Assembly: GCF_000220395.1 (NCBI RefSeq)
Contig: NW_004086907.1
Location: forward strand, 1-24,475
Reading direction: 5' to 3'
Source: Ichthyophthirius multifiliis
Lineage: Eukaryota > Ciliophora > Oligohymenophorea > Hymenostomatida
DNA length: 24,475 bases
Of the stretch, positions 10,853-22,035 are shown piece by piece. The translations under genes were made by a program, and so were the position numbers. The notes under the pieces are model-generated. The model made no database searches and was not told where the DNA came from. It saw only the letters and a list, made by a program, of their open reading frames with translations. Positions within the stretch are counted from its first letter, which is position 1. Each line of letters begins with the position of its first letter.

Positions 10853-12736
10853 TCATTTTTATTAATTTTTGTTTTTTAATATCTAATCCAAAGTAAAAAT
10901 CATATTAAAAATATTATTTTTCTAAATTTAATTTTTAATAAGGGAAAATTCTTTATCATTCATTAAAAACTATAAGTTGTTAATTTCATTTTAAAATACA
11001 TTCAAATCATCTTTATCTAATTTTTATAAATTATTCTCAAGTTTATTTTATAAGAAATCATACAAATCTTTTAACCTTTAACTAAGAATATATAGTTTAT
11101 TTTAAGATGAATCATCAAATTTATAATTAGGGTTATCATTTTAATTAATTAAAAGCTTTTTTTTATAATAGGAATCTTCAAAAAATAAATTATTACTACT
11201 AATATTATTATTATATTGAGTATTATTATAAGTATTTTATATAGATAAAGTATTAGATCTTTAAGTATTTGACTTTGAATTACTTTTTTAACATTTTAAT
11301 TTCTTTATTTATTATTCTTTCGATAGTATTTCTTGAATTACAAAAGCACTTTTTTAAAAATATTCACTTTTTATTTTATTGGCACTTTATTATATTTATT
11401 CTTGCATTTTTTTTTGATTTGCTAAATTTTTTTCATATTCTTTTTTCTATTCTTTTATTTCTTATTCTTTTATTTATAATTATATTTAGTAGTTTCTTAT
11501 TTTTTATTCTTACTCTTATGCTTATTATTCTATAATTAATATTTTTTAGTTTAATTAAAATATTTCTTCTTATTAAATATCTTTTCTATATTCCACTTTT
11601 TGTTTATTTTATAAACTCAATTGATTAAAATATTGTAATTTTTTATTTTCTTGCTCAGACTGATTAAGATTTTAAATTAAAGTTTATTATTCTTGAAATA
11701 GTATTTGGTTCTTTTTAATGATTTTTTTTTTTAAAATAAATAAATAAATATATATAAGTATTTATAATTAATAATATAAAAAAAATTAAATATATTTTAC
11801 TATTAAAAAAATATACTTCTTATTCATATTGTATTTTCATATTTTAGAAAAGTTATGAATTCTTTTCATTTTATTATTAAAGTAAGTCTTTTTCTTTTTA
11901 TAAATTATTTATTTTTGCCTGTAATAATTATTATTCCTTTATTTAATATAATTAAAAAAAAAAAAATCAATATTACTTATTTATTTTTATCAATATAAAT
12001 AAAAATTACATTTTTATGAAAAGTAATTAAGTTTTCTAAATTAATTTCATTTTTTTAAATCTAGTTTATATTATTATCTTCACTTATTTTATATTATTCA
12101 ATTTGTTTTTCTAATTTCTTTGTTTTTTCTTATAAATGATTATTCTATTATTAACATAAAATACTTATTAATTTTAATATTATTTATATTTATTTGTAAA
12201 TTTTTTATTTATACTATTTTTATTCAAGATTTAAATAATTATCTTTTAAATTCTAATATTCATTATTATTTTATTATATAAATTCTTTATAATCCATTAT
12301 TTAATTTTATAAAATTAAATTTTCTTATTCTAATTAAAACACTTTATTACTATTTTCAATATTCTTTATTATATAACTAAATATTATTATTTATATAATA
12401 AAAATTAAAATACATTTTATTCTAAAATTATTAATTTTTTTTCATATATTTATTTTAATTATTTTTAATCTCGTTAATGTTTTTCTTCTATATATAAAAT
12501 ATCTTTTTAAGAAATCGATTAATCTGAAGTTTTTAATTATTCTAATGCTTATATTAATTAATCGTTTAATTTTTTATTATTTTAATCTCTTTGTTAATGT
12601 TCTTAAATTTACGATTCTAATAATTATATTTTTTAAATCATTTAAAGTTTCTATTATAATTTTTTTAATATTATTAAATATTTATATAAATTGTCTTTTC
12701 AAAATTAAAAAATTTTTAATTTACATTTTCATTCAT
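10853..12736 (-). CDS. Coiled-coil protein of unknown function
   Basis: The function is not recognised. Exons 12736-12725, 12650-12414, 12363-12010, 11936-11817 and 11710-10853 all join in phase 0 to 526 residues, with TGA 10855-10853 as stop. Residues about 5-385 are continuous heptad coiled coil rich in Gln, Glu, Lys, Leu and Ile (for example LLESQIQEHQQRDQNNKKL and VFQLEQENLILQNQI). The C-terminal third begins with a Ser/Asn-rich linker and ends in a helical Asp/Asn/Leu-rich stretch (SQRLKDLYDFLQNKLENNL). There is no membrane segment or enzyme motif. Introns are 50-106 nt. The 12-nt first exon (MNEN) is a model; ATG 12641 inside exon 2 is the alternative start. The intron 11937-12009 could instead end at 11976, which would add a short hydrophobic segment. 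The gene lies 280 bp upstream of the CFAP57 start on the same strand, so a cytoskeletal role is possible but unproven. Confidence 0.72.
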
Positions 12737-13635
12737 TTTATTTTTAAATTTTTTAAAATTTTTTTTTTTTTTAATTTATAATTTAATATTTAAATATTAT
12801 ATGCATTTAAAGTTAAATTAAGGTATATATTTTTAGTTATAAATTAAATAATTTTTATTAAATATATTTATAATTTAAAATTGAATAAATATAGTTTACT
12901 ATTTTATAAAATTATAATAAATTTATATATAAAAGGCTATATATATACTAATATATGTTTATAAAAAAATATTAATTTTTTTTTTTATATAATTTTTAAT
13001 CTTGTTTTATATATTTAATTTAATTTAATAAATAAATTATTTAAATATAAAAACACATTTAAATTAGTTTTTTATTTTACTAAATAAATTTATAATATCA
13101 ATAATTTTATTTATTTAAATTAATTACTTTATTAATTTTTTTATCTTATTTATAAGGCTATAAGAATAATATAAATATTAATAATAATTTCTTTGAATAT
13201 ATAATTAATTAATTTATGAAAATACAAATTATAAATTTATTATGTAAATTATTAAGTTTATATATTTTTTTTAAATATAATAATTTTTTTTTTTTTCTTA
13301 TTTTATATTTTTACATTGTTTTTGATTTTAGATTTTATTATTAAAATAAACTAATATACTTATAATGTATAAATAATTTTTATATTATTTTTTTTTATAA
13401 TAAAAATTTCATAATTGATTTTTTAATATAACAATTATATATAATTAATCTTTTAATAATAAATAAGATTATCCATCATAAATAATTAAACAATGTAAAT
13501 AAAAATTATTAAAATTATTAAATTTTATTTAATATTAATAAAAGTATATTAAAAAAATATAACTTAACAATCTAAAGTAGACAAGAAACAGTCATATTAT
13601 CACATATTCAGGATTAATAATATTATATATTTTAA
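12737..13635. other. AT-rich intergenic region, divergent gene starts
   Basis: This gap of about 900 bp separates the starts of the coiled-coil gene (minus) and the RING gene (plus), so it should hold both promoters. It is nearly all A/T with many poly-T runs. The right end (about 13493-13635) is open in the RING gene's frame or a neighbouring one, so a further 5' exon there is possible: ATG 13493, then an intron ending at 13611. I saw no RNA gene or repeat family. Confidence 0.5.
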
Positions 13636-14646
13636 ATGAATAATATTTTTTAAAATAAGTTTATTAATAAAACATCCCAATTAAATTTAATCAAGAAAAT
13701 ATTTTAAAATAAAATTAAACGTGCTCTATCTATTTATATATTATCTAATATTTTATTATTTTGCATACTTTAATCTAGAGTATATATGAATCACTTATCT
13801 TTGTTTGAAATAATGGCTTATAATACGGCAATTTTGATATTGAAATCACTATATTTTTTTATAAAATATTTAATTAGGTTTTATATTCATTTATTATATA
13901 TTTTTTTTATAATAATTAAAAAAAATATATTTACAAAATTATTATAAAATTAATTTTTTAAATTAAAAAAAAAAATTAATAAATCAAAAATTTTAATATT
14001 ATTAAAAATATAGTTTTATAAGTTAAAGTTAAGAAACAAATATTCATATAAATATATAAGATATGGATTCAGAATAAGAACATATAAATTATATATTTAA
14101 TCTATAATAAAGTTTAGATTATAGGAATAATAATTCTTTAAATTAATATTAATCGAATATATAATAATAGCGTTTAAGATTTATAAGATCTTAATTAGTA
14201 AATAGATAAAGTTTATTAAATTAAATAAGAAATAATTAATAAAGGCACTTAATATAATTATAAAGATTGGAAAATTTGTTTAACTTATAAGATTAATCAA
14301 GTCAGAATTAAAGATAGTTAATTCATATAATTTTATAGTAATATAGAAATTTTATGAGCTAATTAACATATTAAAGTTAATTTAATATAAATTAAATTAA
14401 TATTTTTTAATAAGAACGACATTAGGGAATGAATAAGGAATAGATAAATAAAATAAAATGCTAGTAAAAAAAGATTTGTCGATTTTTGATTAATAAAATT
14501 AAAATGATTGTTCAATATGCTTAGATTAGTTATTAGAAAATGAATTTATAATTTAGTTAAATTGTATGCATTTTTTTCATTAAAAATGTATAAAAAAATG
14601 GCTTATAAAAGATTCAAAATGTCCTTTATGTAGAAAAAAATAATGA
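13636..14646 (+). CDS. Membrane-anchored RING-H2 finger protein (probable E3 ubiquitin ligase)
   Basis: Exons 13636-13877, 14014-14375 and 14426-14646 join in phase to 274 residues ending at TGA 14644. The N-terminal third has two hydrophobic stretches (IYILSNILLFCIL and TAILILKSLYFFIKYLI) that look like membrane helices. The middle is Gln/Asn/Arg-rich and low in complexity. The C-terminus is a complete RING-H2 finger: C230-x2-C233-x14-C248-x-H250-x2-H253-x2-C256-x10-C267-x2-C270, read as CSICLD, LNCMHFFHQKCIKKWL and CPLC. That pattern binds two zinc ions and recruits E2 enzymes, so ubiquitin ligase activity at a membrane is likely (inference from the family). The 50-nt intron 14376-14425 was required because the finger lies in another frame from the exon before it. 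ATG 14063 is an alternative start that would drop the membrane part. The finger and exon 3 are secure; the first exon is less so. Confidence 0.74.
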
Positions 14647-14959
14647 AATGCAAATTATAAATTAAATATAAAATATAAAAAATTGAAACAAAAGTATTAA
14701 ATTAAAAAATATATTAAAATATGTTAATAATAAATAATAAATATAAACATTTACTAAAATATATAAAATAATTTAAATAAATATATTAATATATATATAT
14801 ATATATATATAATCACTTTGATATTTATCAGTTTAATTTTTTTTTTTAATAAACACAATCATATATAATTTTTCTAATTTAAATATTTTATATATTTATA
14901 AAATTTTAATATTTATTAATATAAATCATTAAATTTTATTATTATTTGTAAATAATATT
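14647..14959. other. Short convergent intergenic region with (AT)n
   Basis: This gap of about 310 bp lies between the 3' ends of the RING gene and the RasGAP-VPS9 gene. It contains an (AT)n run of about 20 bases at 14791-14811 and otherwise A/T-rich sequence. It probably supplies both 3' untranslated regions; no other feature is visible. Confidence 0.6.
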
Positions 14960-16664
14960 TCATATATTTTAACCTTAATTTTTGTTTTATTCTCTTATTA
15001 TTTCTTTATTTAATTCTTCTAATATTTATTATTTAATTTCTTATTATATTTCGTATGTGACTTATTATTCAATACCTTATTATATTTCTTCTTTAATTGG
15101 TTAGTTTTATTCTTTTTAAATTTATTTTTGATTATCTATTTTTGTATCTGTTGATTCATTGTTTATTTAGAATTTTTTTAAATTAACTAATTAACCTTCT
15201 CTTTATCTTTTTTTCAAAAAAGTCATACCTGTATTTTATTCTTACTATAGAATATTCCTTTTATATTTAAATCAATTAAATAATAAATATAAAATATTAA
15301 GAAGATAAATAAATAAAAAAATAAATATTTACATATAGAATTATTCTACAGTAATTTTTTTACATTATATTGGTTTTATATCTTCTATAAACTAAATAGC
15401 ACCTTAAATTTAAATAAAGCAATAAGCCTCTTCTGAAGAAGAAATTGAGTTACTTTTAAATGCTTTTATAAAGCTTTTTTTTAAAAAAAATAAAATAAAA
15501 AATTAAATAATATTAATAATACTTAATATTAGAAATCAATCTTTTAGGTTTAGATTTAATAATAGTATAAATTAAATTTGGTAAAGTAACATCAGCCGAA
15601 GCCGCTTCATCTTTTATCGAAACCATTTTTAGTATTTCGGCTACAATTTTAGTACATATAAGTAGTTATTTTAATTTCTGTTCTGGAGTATATTTTAAAT
15701 CCATATTTATTAAAGCTTTTTACAAAAAAATATATATAAAATAAATTAATAAAAATATAACAAAAAAAACCTTAAGAAGATACTTTCCATAACCATTCAG
15801 TATGTGAAGATTTTTTAATTTCTAGTTATTCAAAAGAGATAAAATCAAGAGATTTCAAAGTAAAAAAAAAAGCAGCATCTTTATAAGTTTATTATTTAGG
15901 AAATAATTCTTTATGTAGTTTTTTGTATATTTATTTCAATATTGTATATATTATTTATTACATTTCTTCACTATTATATTATTAAAATTTCTCATAGTTC
16001 TTAGCTTCATCTTCTATTTTGTCTAATACATCATTAAAAGCTCCATTTACTCCAAAGACATCGTTTCCATTTAAAATAAGATCTTCAACCTCTTTTAATT
16101 TAGCGAATTCTTCTACAAAAGCATTAATGGATTTGCAATGCTTTTAATTTTAAGGTTTAGATGGGGAATCACCTGTCAAATTCAAAACAAAATCAAAATT
16201 AGCATTTTAATGTACACAAGAATTCATATCTTCGATCCAAATTTTAGTATGATCATAATCTTCGTAAATTTTTTTAAATTAAAGTATTTATTTATGTCTA
16301 TTATTAGGTGTAGAAATACATAAATTTAATTGTAATTAATCCGCAAAATCTTTAATGATTTTTTTCATTTAATCTTTTTACAAAAATTCTGTATGTAATT
16401 TAATTTCTTACAATTTTTTTTTTATTTAATATATTGATTTTATATTATTAGATTTTTCTTAAAATATTTTTTCTTAGTTTTCATTTTTTTTAATTTCTAT
16501 TTTTATTTTTTATTAAATTTTACTTATTTCATAATCATTTTTATGATATAAAATATTGAATAATTGTTGACTAATATCAGATATATTTTCACCATATTTA
16601 AAAGAAGATGGCTATAAATATATATACATATACATATACATATACATATATATATATATAATAA

Positions 16665-16721
<57 letters not shown>

Positions 16722-19182
16722 AATATACATATACATATTATTTTTTTATTACTTTTTATAGTTCATATATGAGGTATTTCATATCTTTTTTATTATCAAT
16801 AAATTATTATGTTATTTCAATGTTTTCTATTTTTATTAAAAGTTATTTAAATAATTATATTGTTTCTTTATCTTCGTCTTCTTCTTCTTATAATATGTTA
16901 GTTTGTTTTTAATATTAATCTTATTGGAAAAAGAATACAGTATAAATAGCATCTTTATTATAAGTTAATCCTTCATTTAATGATAAATCATATCTTATAT
17001 TAAATATATTCATATAATTATTTAATGAATAAATTTCCTTTGCTAAATTTATACATTAGGGATATTTTTGGATTTAATCTTAAAATTAAATAATTAATTC
17101 GATTAATTTTTGAATATTTTCTAAACTTAAACAAATACTTAAATTATTACTTTTAAATTAAATTTAATTATTTTTTTTTAAAAAAAAAAAAAAACTGAAT
17201 AAATTTTTAATGAAAACTTTTTATTTTTTTACATTTATAATTACTAATCATTTTAAAATTCTGATTAATGTGTTAAAGAATTTACGATTTTATCTTCATC
17301 TAAATTTATTAATTCTTCATAATATTTACATACTTTATCTTTTATATCTTATATAAAAACATTGAATTTTTCCATTACAATATCATTTTCAAACATTTCA
17401 ATTCTCATAACCTATCATTTTTTTGTTTTTTTAATTAATTTTATTATTTACTTTACGGACAACTTTTTATATTTAAAACATATTATTACATAATAATTGA
17501 TACTATTATTAATCTAAATATGAATATGTATTTGAACAACTCAAAAATATTGGTAAAATCCAGTTATCAAATAAAAAATAACTTAGCGTAAAGTCTATTT
17601 ATTATTTATTAATATCTTTGAATTTTTATTTTGCAAAATATTTAATTAAAGAACAAATTATCCTAATTTCTTTAGGCATATTTTCTAAGCCATCAAAAAT
17701 TTATTCTAAAACTAAATTGACTAAATTATTTAATTTATTAAGCTTTTTATTAACTATCTTTATATATATATAAACATAAATAATAATATATGTATACATA
17801 TATATAATATTATTATTATTTTTATAAATAATATTTATTATTACATTTTCTGTTTCTATATATTATTAATATTATTAAATATTTTCATATTATTAATTAT
17901 CATCATTAATTTATTAATTTATGTTTATATTTTAATTTTCATTTATTTATTATTGATTTTCTTCTAAATTTTTCATATGTGTAATATTACTAAGTTATTT
18001 TTACAATTCCATATGTTGAAATAAAGCTTTATCTGTTTTGAAAAATAAAATATTAAAAAAAATAAACAAAAAAAAATTGCTTTAAGAATTTATTTTTAGA
18101 ATATCATAAAGGTTGTCAGATATAGTATTTGAATAGTATTCTTAAGAAAAATCATATTATTTTAATAATTAATAATAATATTCAGATTTATTAATTTTTT
18201 TAGTATTAATTTCTCTTAGTTTACATTATTTATTCTTAAAAAAAGATTTTTATTTTTATAATATAGAATTTAAACTTTATTTATTTTTTATTTATAATTA
18301 TTTTTCAACTACTTATTTATATATTCTTTTTTTTTTTTTTTTTTTCAAGAAAATAAATAAATATAAATTTATTATTATTTTTTACTCTTAAAGATCAATT
18401 TTTAAATCTTCATGTACTTTGATAATCTCATATAAAGGCATTTTTAAAATATCTTTAATATACTTACAAAACTTTTCCTAATTAAGGAATTCCTATATAA
18501 TTTTTTTCGCAAAAGAATCTGTTCTTAACATCTAAGAAATATCTTAGGCCTAATTAATCTCAATTTGAATTATTTTACTCATAAAATACATCTAATGGGA
18601 CTATAAATAGCTTTTGTGGTCAATAAAAAATGCATTTTGGAGAGAAAAACATAAGTTTTTGATTATATTAGATGATGTTTATTTATTTTTTTAAATTATA
18701 TTTAATAATATATCAGGTTAAATTCTTAAAAAATACAAAAATTCTTTAATTAATTCGTGTTTATTTAAGAATAATTAAGGGTGATTTTCTTCGTTTATAA
18801 ATAAGATATTATTCTGGTTTTTTTTTTTTTGCTTTTGTAATAATATTAATGTATTAAAATATTAAAATTAAAGTTTTTTGATTTTTTAGATTTGTTTTTG
18901 TAAAAAAAAAAATTCATGAGTTTGTTCGAATTCTTATTATTTTAACAAATATTATATTTTTTTCCATTTTTAAATATTTTTTTAATTTTCTTGGATATTA
19001 TTTTCAGATAATAAATAGTTTTCTTTAAAATTTTAACTTAAATTATAATTTTTTAGGCTATATTCGTAACTTTGAAAACTATTTTAAGTGTTTAATGGTG
19101 AGCTTTTTATTAATGAAATCTTTTTAATTATTATATAAGGTTTTTTTTTAATGTTTTTTATTATAAAAAAATTATACTTCAT
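14960..19182 (-). CDS. RasGAP plus VPS9 protein (GAPVD1 / RME-6-like Rab5 exchange factor)
   Basis: Ten exons (19182-19178, 19102-18386, 18325-17845, 17757-17452, 17411-17233, 17149-16753, 16611-15771, 15715-15523, 15473-15333, 15257-14960) join in phase to about 1185 residues. Residues about 170-500 form a RasGAP-type domain: FSLQNAFFIDHKSYLQSHQ, then LRTDSFAKKI with the arginine-finger position at about R195, then FDGLENMPKEIRIICSLI and FLFDNWILPIF, where the usual FLR arginine is not kept. Residues about 917-1087 are a VPS9 domain: KKLHKELFP, LINMDLKYTPEQKLKQL, SADVTLPNLIYTIIKSKP, then EEAYCFIQIQGAIQFIE. VPS9 domains load GTP onto Rab5-class GTPases on early endosomes, and GAPVD1/RME-6 pairs the same two domains in the same order (family knowledge). 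The middle and tail are Gln-rich and low in complexity. The 5-nt first exon is tentative. A 48-nt GC-AG intron may lie at 18033-18080; without it the protein gains a Phe-rich insert. Confidence 0.83.
16617..16714. repeat. (ACATAT)n and (AT)22 repeats inside an intron
   Basis: Intron 16612-16752 of the RasGAP-VPS9 gene contains about four copies of a TACATA hexamer (about 16624-16650) followed by an uninterrupted (AT)22 run at 16671-16714. Confidence 0.9.
18033..18080 (-). other. Candidate GC-AG intron or Phe-rich insert
   Basis: On the minus strand this 48-nt, T-rich segment begins GCAATT and ends CAAAACAG. Its length is a multiple of three and it lies in a T-rich stretch of the RasGAP region. 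Removing it joins ILKINSQ to KALFQHMELQ in frame; keeping it inserts a very hydrophobic run. No GT donor gives a correct phase here. Confidence 0.4.
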
Positions 19183-19512
19183 GTTATTGATATTCCATTT
19201 TTTTTATTATTATAAAATTTTTATATATATTTTTTTTTTATAAATTTATATATATATTTTTTTTCTATATTATTTTTATTTTTTTAATTATATTTAAGGT
19301 TTTTATTTTATAAATTAATATATTAATTTTAACATATTTAAGTATTTTATTATTATAAAATATATATATCAATATTATTTATATATCTAAAAATATTTAG
19401 AATTTTAAATATAAATTAAATTTTATATAGACATAAATAATTATTTATTAAACATAAAACAATAAAAATAAAAAACTATTATAAAAATATTTTTTATAAG
19501 AAAATATAAACA
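19183..19512. other. AT-rich intergenic region
   Basis: This gap of 330 bp lies between the 3' end of the TMEM63-like gene and the start of the RasGAP-VPS9 gene, both on the minus strand. It is A/T only apart from scattered G/C, with poly-T runs at about 19200-19265. It must hold the terminator of one gene and the promoter of the next, but no motif stands out. Confidence 0.55.
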
Positions 19513-20701
19513 TCAAGAAATATTATCTTACCCTTGTTTTTTATTTTAAACAACTTAACATTCAAATTCATTTTAAATAATTAAGTTTGTTCTTTCTTCT
19601 TAAAATAATACATTACTAATTGCATATTTCCTAATATTATCCCCAACTTAAAATTCAATACTATTAACAAGTTCAATTTATTCATTAAATTCGATATTAA
19701 AAGCATTAGTAATAGGATTAATTATTTAATAATCCATCCCCATAGTATTCTTTACTTAACTAAATTTCACATCTTATTTTTTTTTTTCGTCTTATAGAAA
19801 TGTATACTTAAACATTTTAATAAATATATTCGAAAATATTAAAATCAAAAACTAAAAATTAACATTAGGATATTAAAAATACTAAAAATCGTCTAATCTT
19901 TGCATTTTAAAAATACTTTTTCATATGTCATACATCCCGCAGTAAACGACAAAGGGAAAAAGAACATAATTTCTTAAACTGCGCAATTTAGACTATTAGA
20001 GTATGTTTTTGGATAACCTGAATGCTTTACAAAATTATACTTAAAAGCCCAATAAAGGAAAAATAAAGTTATGCTTTTAATTAGGAGGCCGACACTAATA
20101 ATTGGAGCGTAAAAAATGCCTCCTAAAACAATCCTGTTTACAATTGCATAGTATTCCTATATGAGAAATTAAGGATTTTCATATATTTTATTTAATTATT
20201 ATTACGTTTTTTTTAAATATTTATGTTCTTATTTATAGTATATTTGTCTCAGCTTTTAATATATATACTCGATTTCATATAAAACAGTTAAAGGAACAAA
20301 AATTGCGTTTCCAACAAACAAAAAAAACATATTCTAGATTGTATATTAAGAAAATTGTTTTTCTTCTTCAGATTACTTACCTGTCATTAATAAAGCAAAA
20401 AAAGGCATTAATGATATATTAGTAAATTATAAAAAAGTAAGCCGAGTACATATAGTAATATTTATAGATGTGAAAGTTTAATGACGTTCATATTGAGCAA
20501 ATTTAGTAACTAAAATTGTCAAAAGACAATTTATGAAAACTACAATAAGTGTACATATAAAAGATAGTATATATATTGCAGCAAAACCATAATCTGCATT
20601 TTCAAAATTTTTTTACAATTAACTAATTTAATTTAAAGCTAATAAACTAATAATTGTTAATACTATCTTAGTAAATATATATATAAATAAATATAATTTT
20701 A

Positions 20702-20742
<41 letters not shown>

Positions 20743-22035
20743 TATTAATATATATTTTTACTGTTATTGTTAATGTTACAATTCTATATATATATATTTA
20801 AGATACTGGTACTTCAAGATTTTACCAAATTATATCTAAAGGATTATTTGCTCTTTAAATAATTAGATTTTTATGTTAGAAAGTTAAATATTTTTTAGTA
20901 TACCAATATGTGGAATATTATTTTACTATTTTATCACAATCTTTATGACTTTCTAATATTATAATTATTTTTTAAGTTAGAATTTCTGGTGAATTTTTTT
21001 ATTTGTATTTTTTTTATAAATCTTGGATTTTAATATTAATTTCATTTTGTTTTTGTATGTATTTTTTAAAATCTTATTATAGTAATTTTTTTTTTGTAAT
21101 TGTTTTTCAATTTAAAATTGTTTTAAAGAATAGAACATAAATTCACGCATTTTAAAGATACGGTTCATATCTACTATTTTGACTTTATGCTCTAATAAAT
21201 TTTCTTCTAGAAAATTTTTTAATTCGTTTTCACAGTATTTTAAAGGAATATTTGAAATAATTAATGAAAAGTCAGAATACTTAACACTATTTTTATTACA
21301 AAATTAATGTTTTTAATCCTAAAGAATTTTAAAAAAAATTATTAAAAAAAATTAAATCAAAAAAGCAACGAAAAAAATAGGCTTCTGAACTGAATTATAA
21401 GATGAGCATTCTACTTTTTTACCTCTAGAGTATACTATTCCTACAAATGATTTACAATAATTATTTGAATTATTAGTATAACAATGTTAATAATCTTCAA
21501 TAAAATTTCTATAAATAAAATATAAATATATATTTAATAAATAAAATATAATAATATATTTATATATTTATATATTTATATATTTATATATTTATTTATT
21601 TATAGATTTATAATCATATTTTTTTATTTAATTTTTTAGTTACGTTAATCCTACTATTAAAAATACTACTACTAATAATAATATCATTAATTTTGTATAA
21701 TAAAAAAATAAAGTAAAAGCTGTTCCATATATTGAAAATTCTTCTATATTGGATTATATTTTGAATTTTTTTTTAATAATTGGAATATGACAACATGGAC
21801 ATTTTTCATTTTTTTCACTAAAATCTTCTATTTTTCCTATTTTTTTAGCTTTTTTGTGTTTTTTTGCTAATTCTATATCAGCTGGTATTTTAAATGGATC
21901 ATAAGTTTCTTTGCTATTAGAATAATAACTTGAACCTCTCAAAATTTCATCTTTTTAATAACTTATTATTTATTAGTATAAGTTTCTTTCAACTTCATAA
22001 TCGTTAAAAATAAGATTATTTTTTCCAATATTCAT
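19513..22035 (-). CDS. OSCA/TMEM63-like (CSC1, RSN1_7TM) multi-pass membrane protein
   Basis: Exons 22035-21644, 21508-20762, 20666-19917 and 19851-19513 encode about 742 residues once one frame break is allowed for. The N-terminal cytosolic part has CPCCHIPI, then a membrane helix (ILLLVVVFLIVGL). After a second helix and a charged loop comes RANNPLDIIWQNL, the conserved motif just before the 7TM core. The core reads TLIVVFINCLLTILVTKFAQ, then LNKIYENPQFLI, then GGIFYAPIISVGLL and FLYWAFKYNF. This order fits OSCA/TMEM63 proteins, which are mechanosensitive or osmosensitive cation channels in plants and animals (family knowledge); channel activity here is inferred. Two frames are needed within exon 2, and the change falls near poly-A runs at 21062-21095, where one base seems to be missing. 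The acceptor of the last intron may be 19852 or 19882, both in frame. The gene diverges from the NFS1 gene. Confidence 0.82.
20709..20734. repeat. (AT)13 microsatellite inside an intron
   Basis: About 13 AT units lie inside intron 20667-20761 of the TMEM63-like gene. Confidence 0.9.
21048..21096 (-). other. Frame break at poly-A runs in the TMEM63-like gene
   Basis: Upstream of here the conserved reading (MREFMFYSLKQFQIE) runs in one frame; downstream the conserved reading (LESHKDCDK, then NPLDIIWQNL) runs in another. Exon 2 is 747 nt, one short of what the flanking phases need. The segment has an A10 run (21086-21095 as T on the plus strand) and an A6 run (21062-21067), and no GT donor. A missing A is the simplest reading: sequencing error, real mutation or slippage. 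Confidence 0.7.
21555..21594. repeat. 8-bp tandem repeat (TATATTTA)5 inside an intron
   Basis: Five head-to-tail copies of TATATTTA lie inside intron 21509-21643 of the TMEM63-like gene. Confidence 0.9.

Noticed and set aside
8060-12781. Standard-code plus-strand ORFs at 8060-8290, 10348-10614, 11269-11535 and 12545-12781
   Set aside because: They are antisense shadows of the CFAP57 and coiled-coil genes, with Ile/Phe/Leu-rich nonsense composition.
14063-14646. Shorter RING gene starting at ATG 14063
   Set aside because: Possible, but the upstream exon 13636-13877 with hydrophobic helices splices to it in phase; kept as the alternative start.
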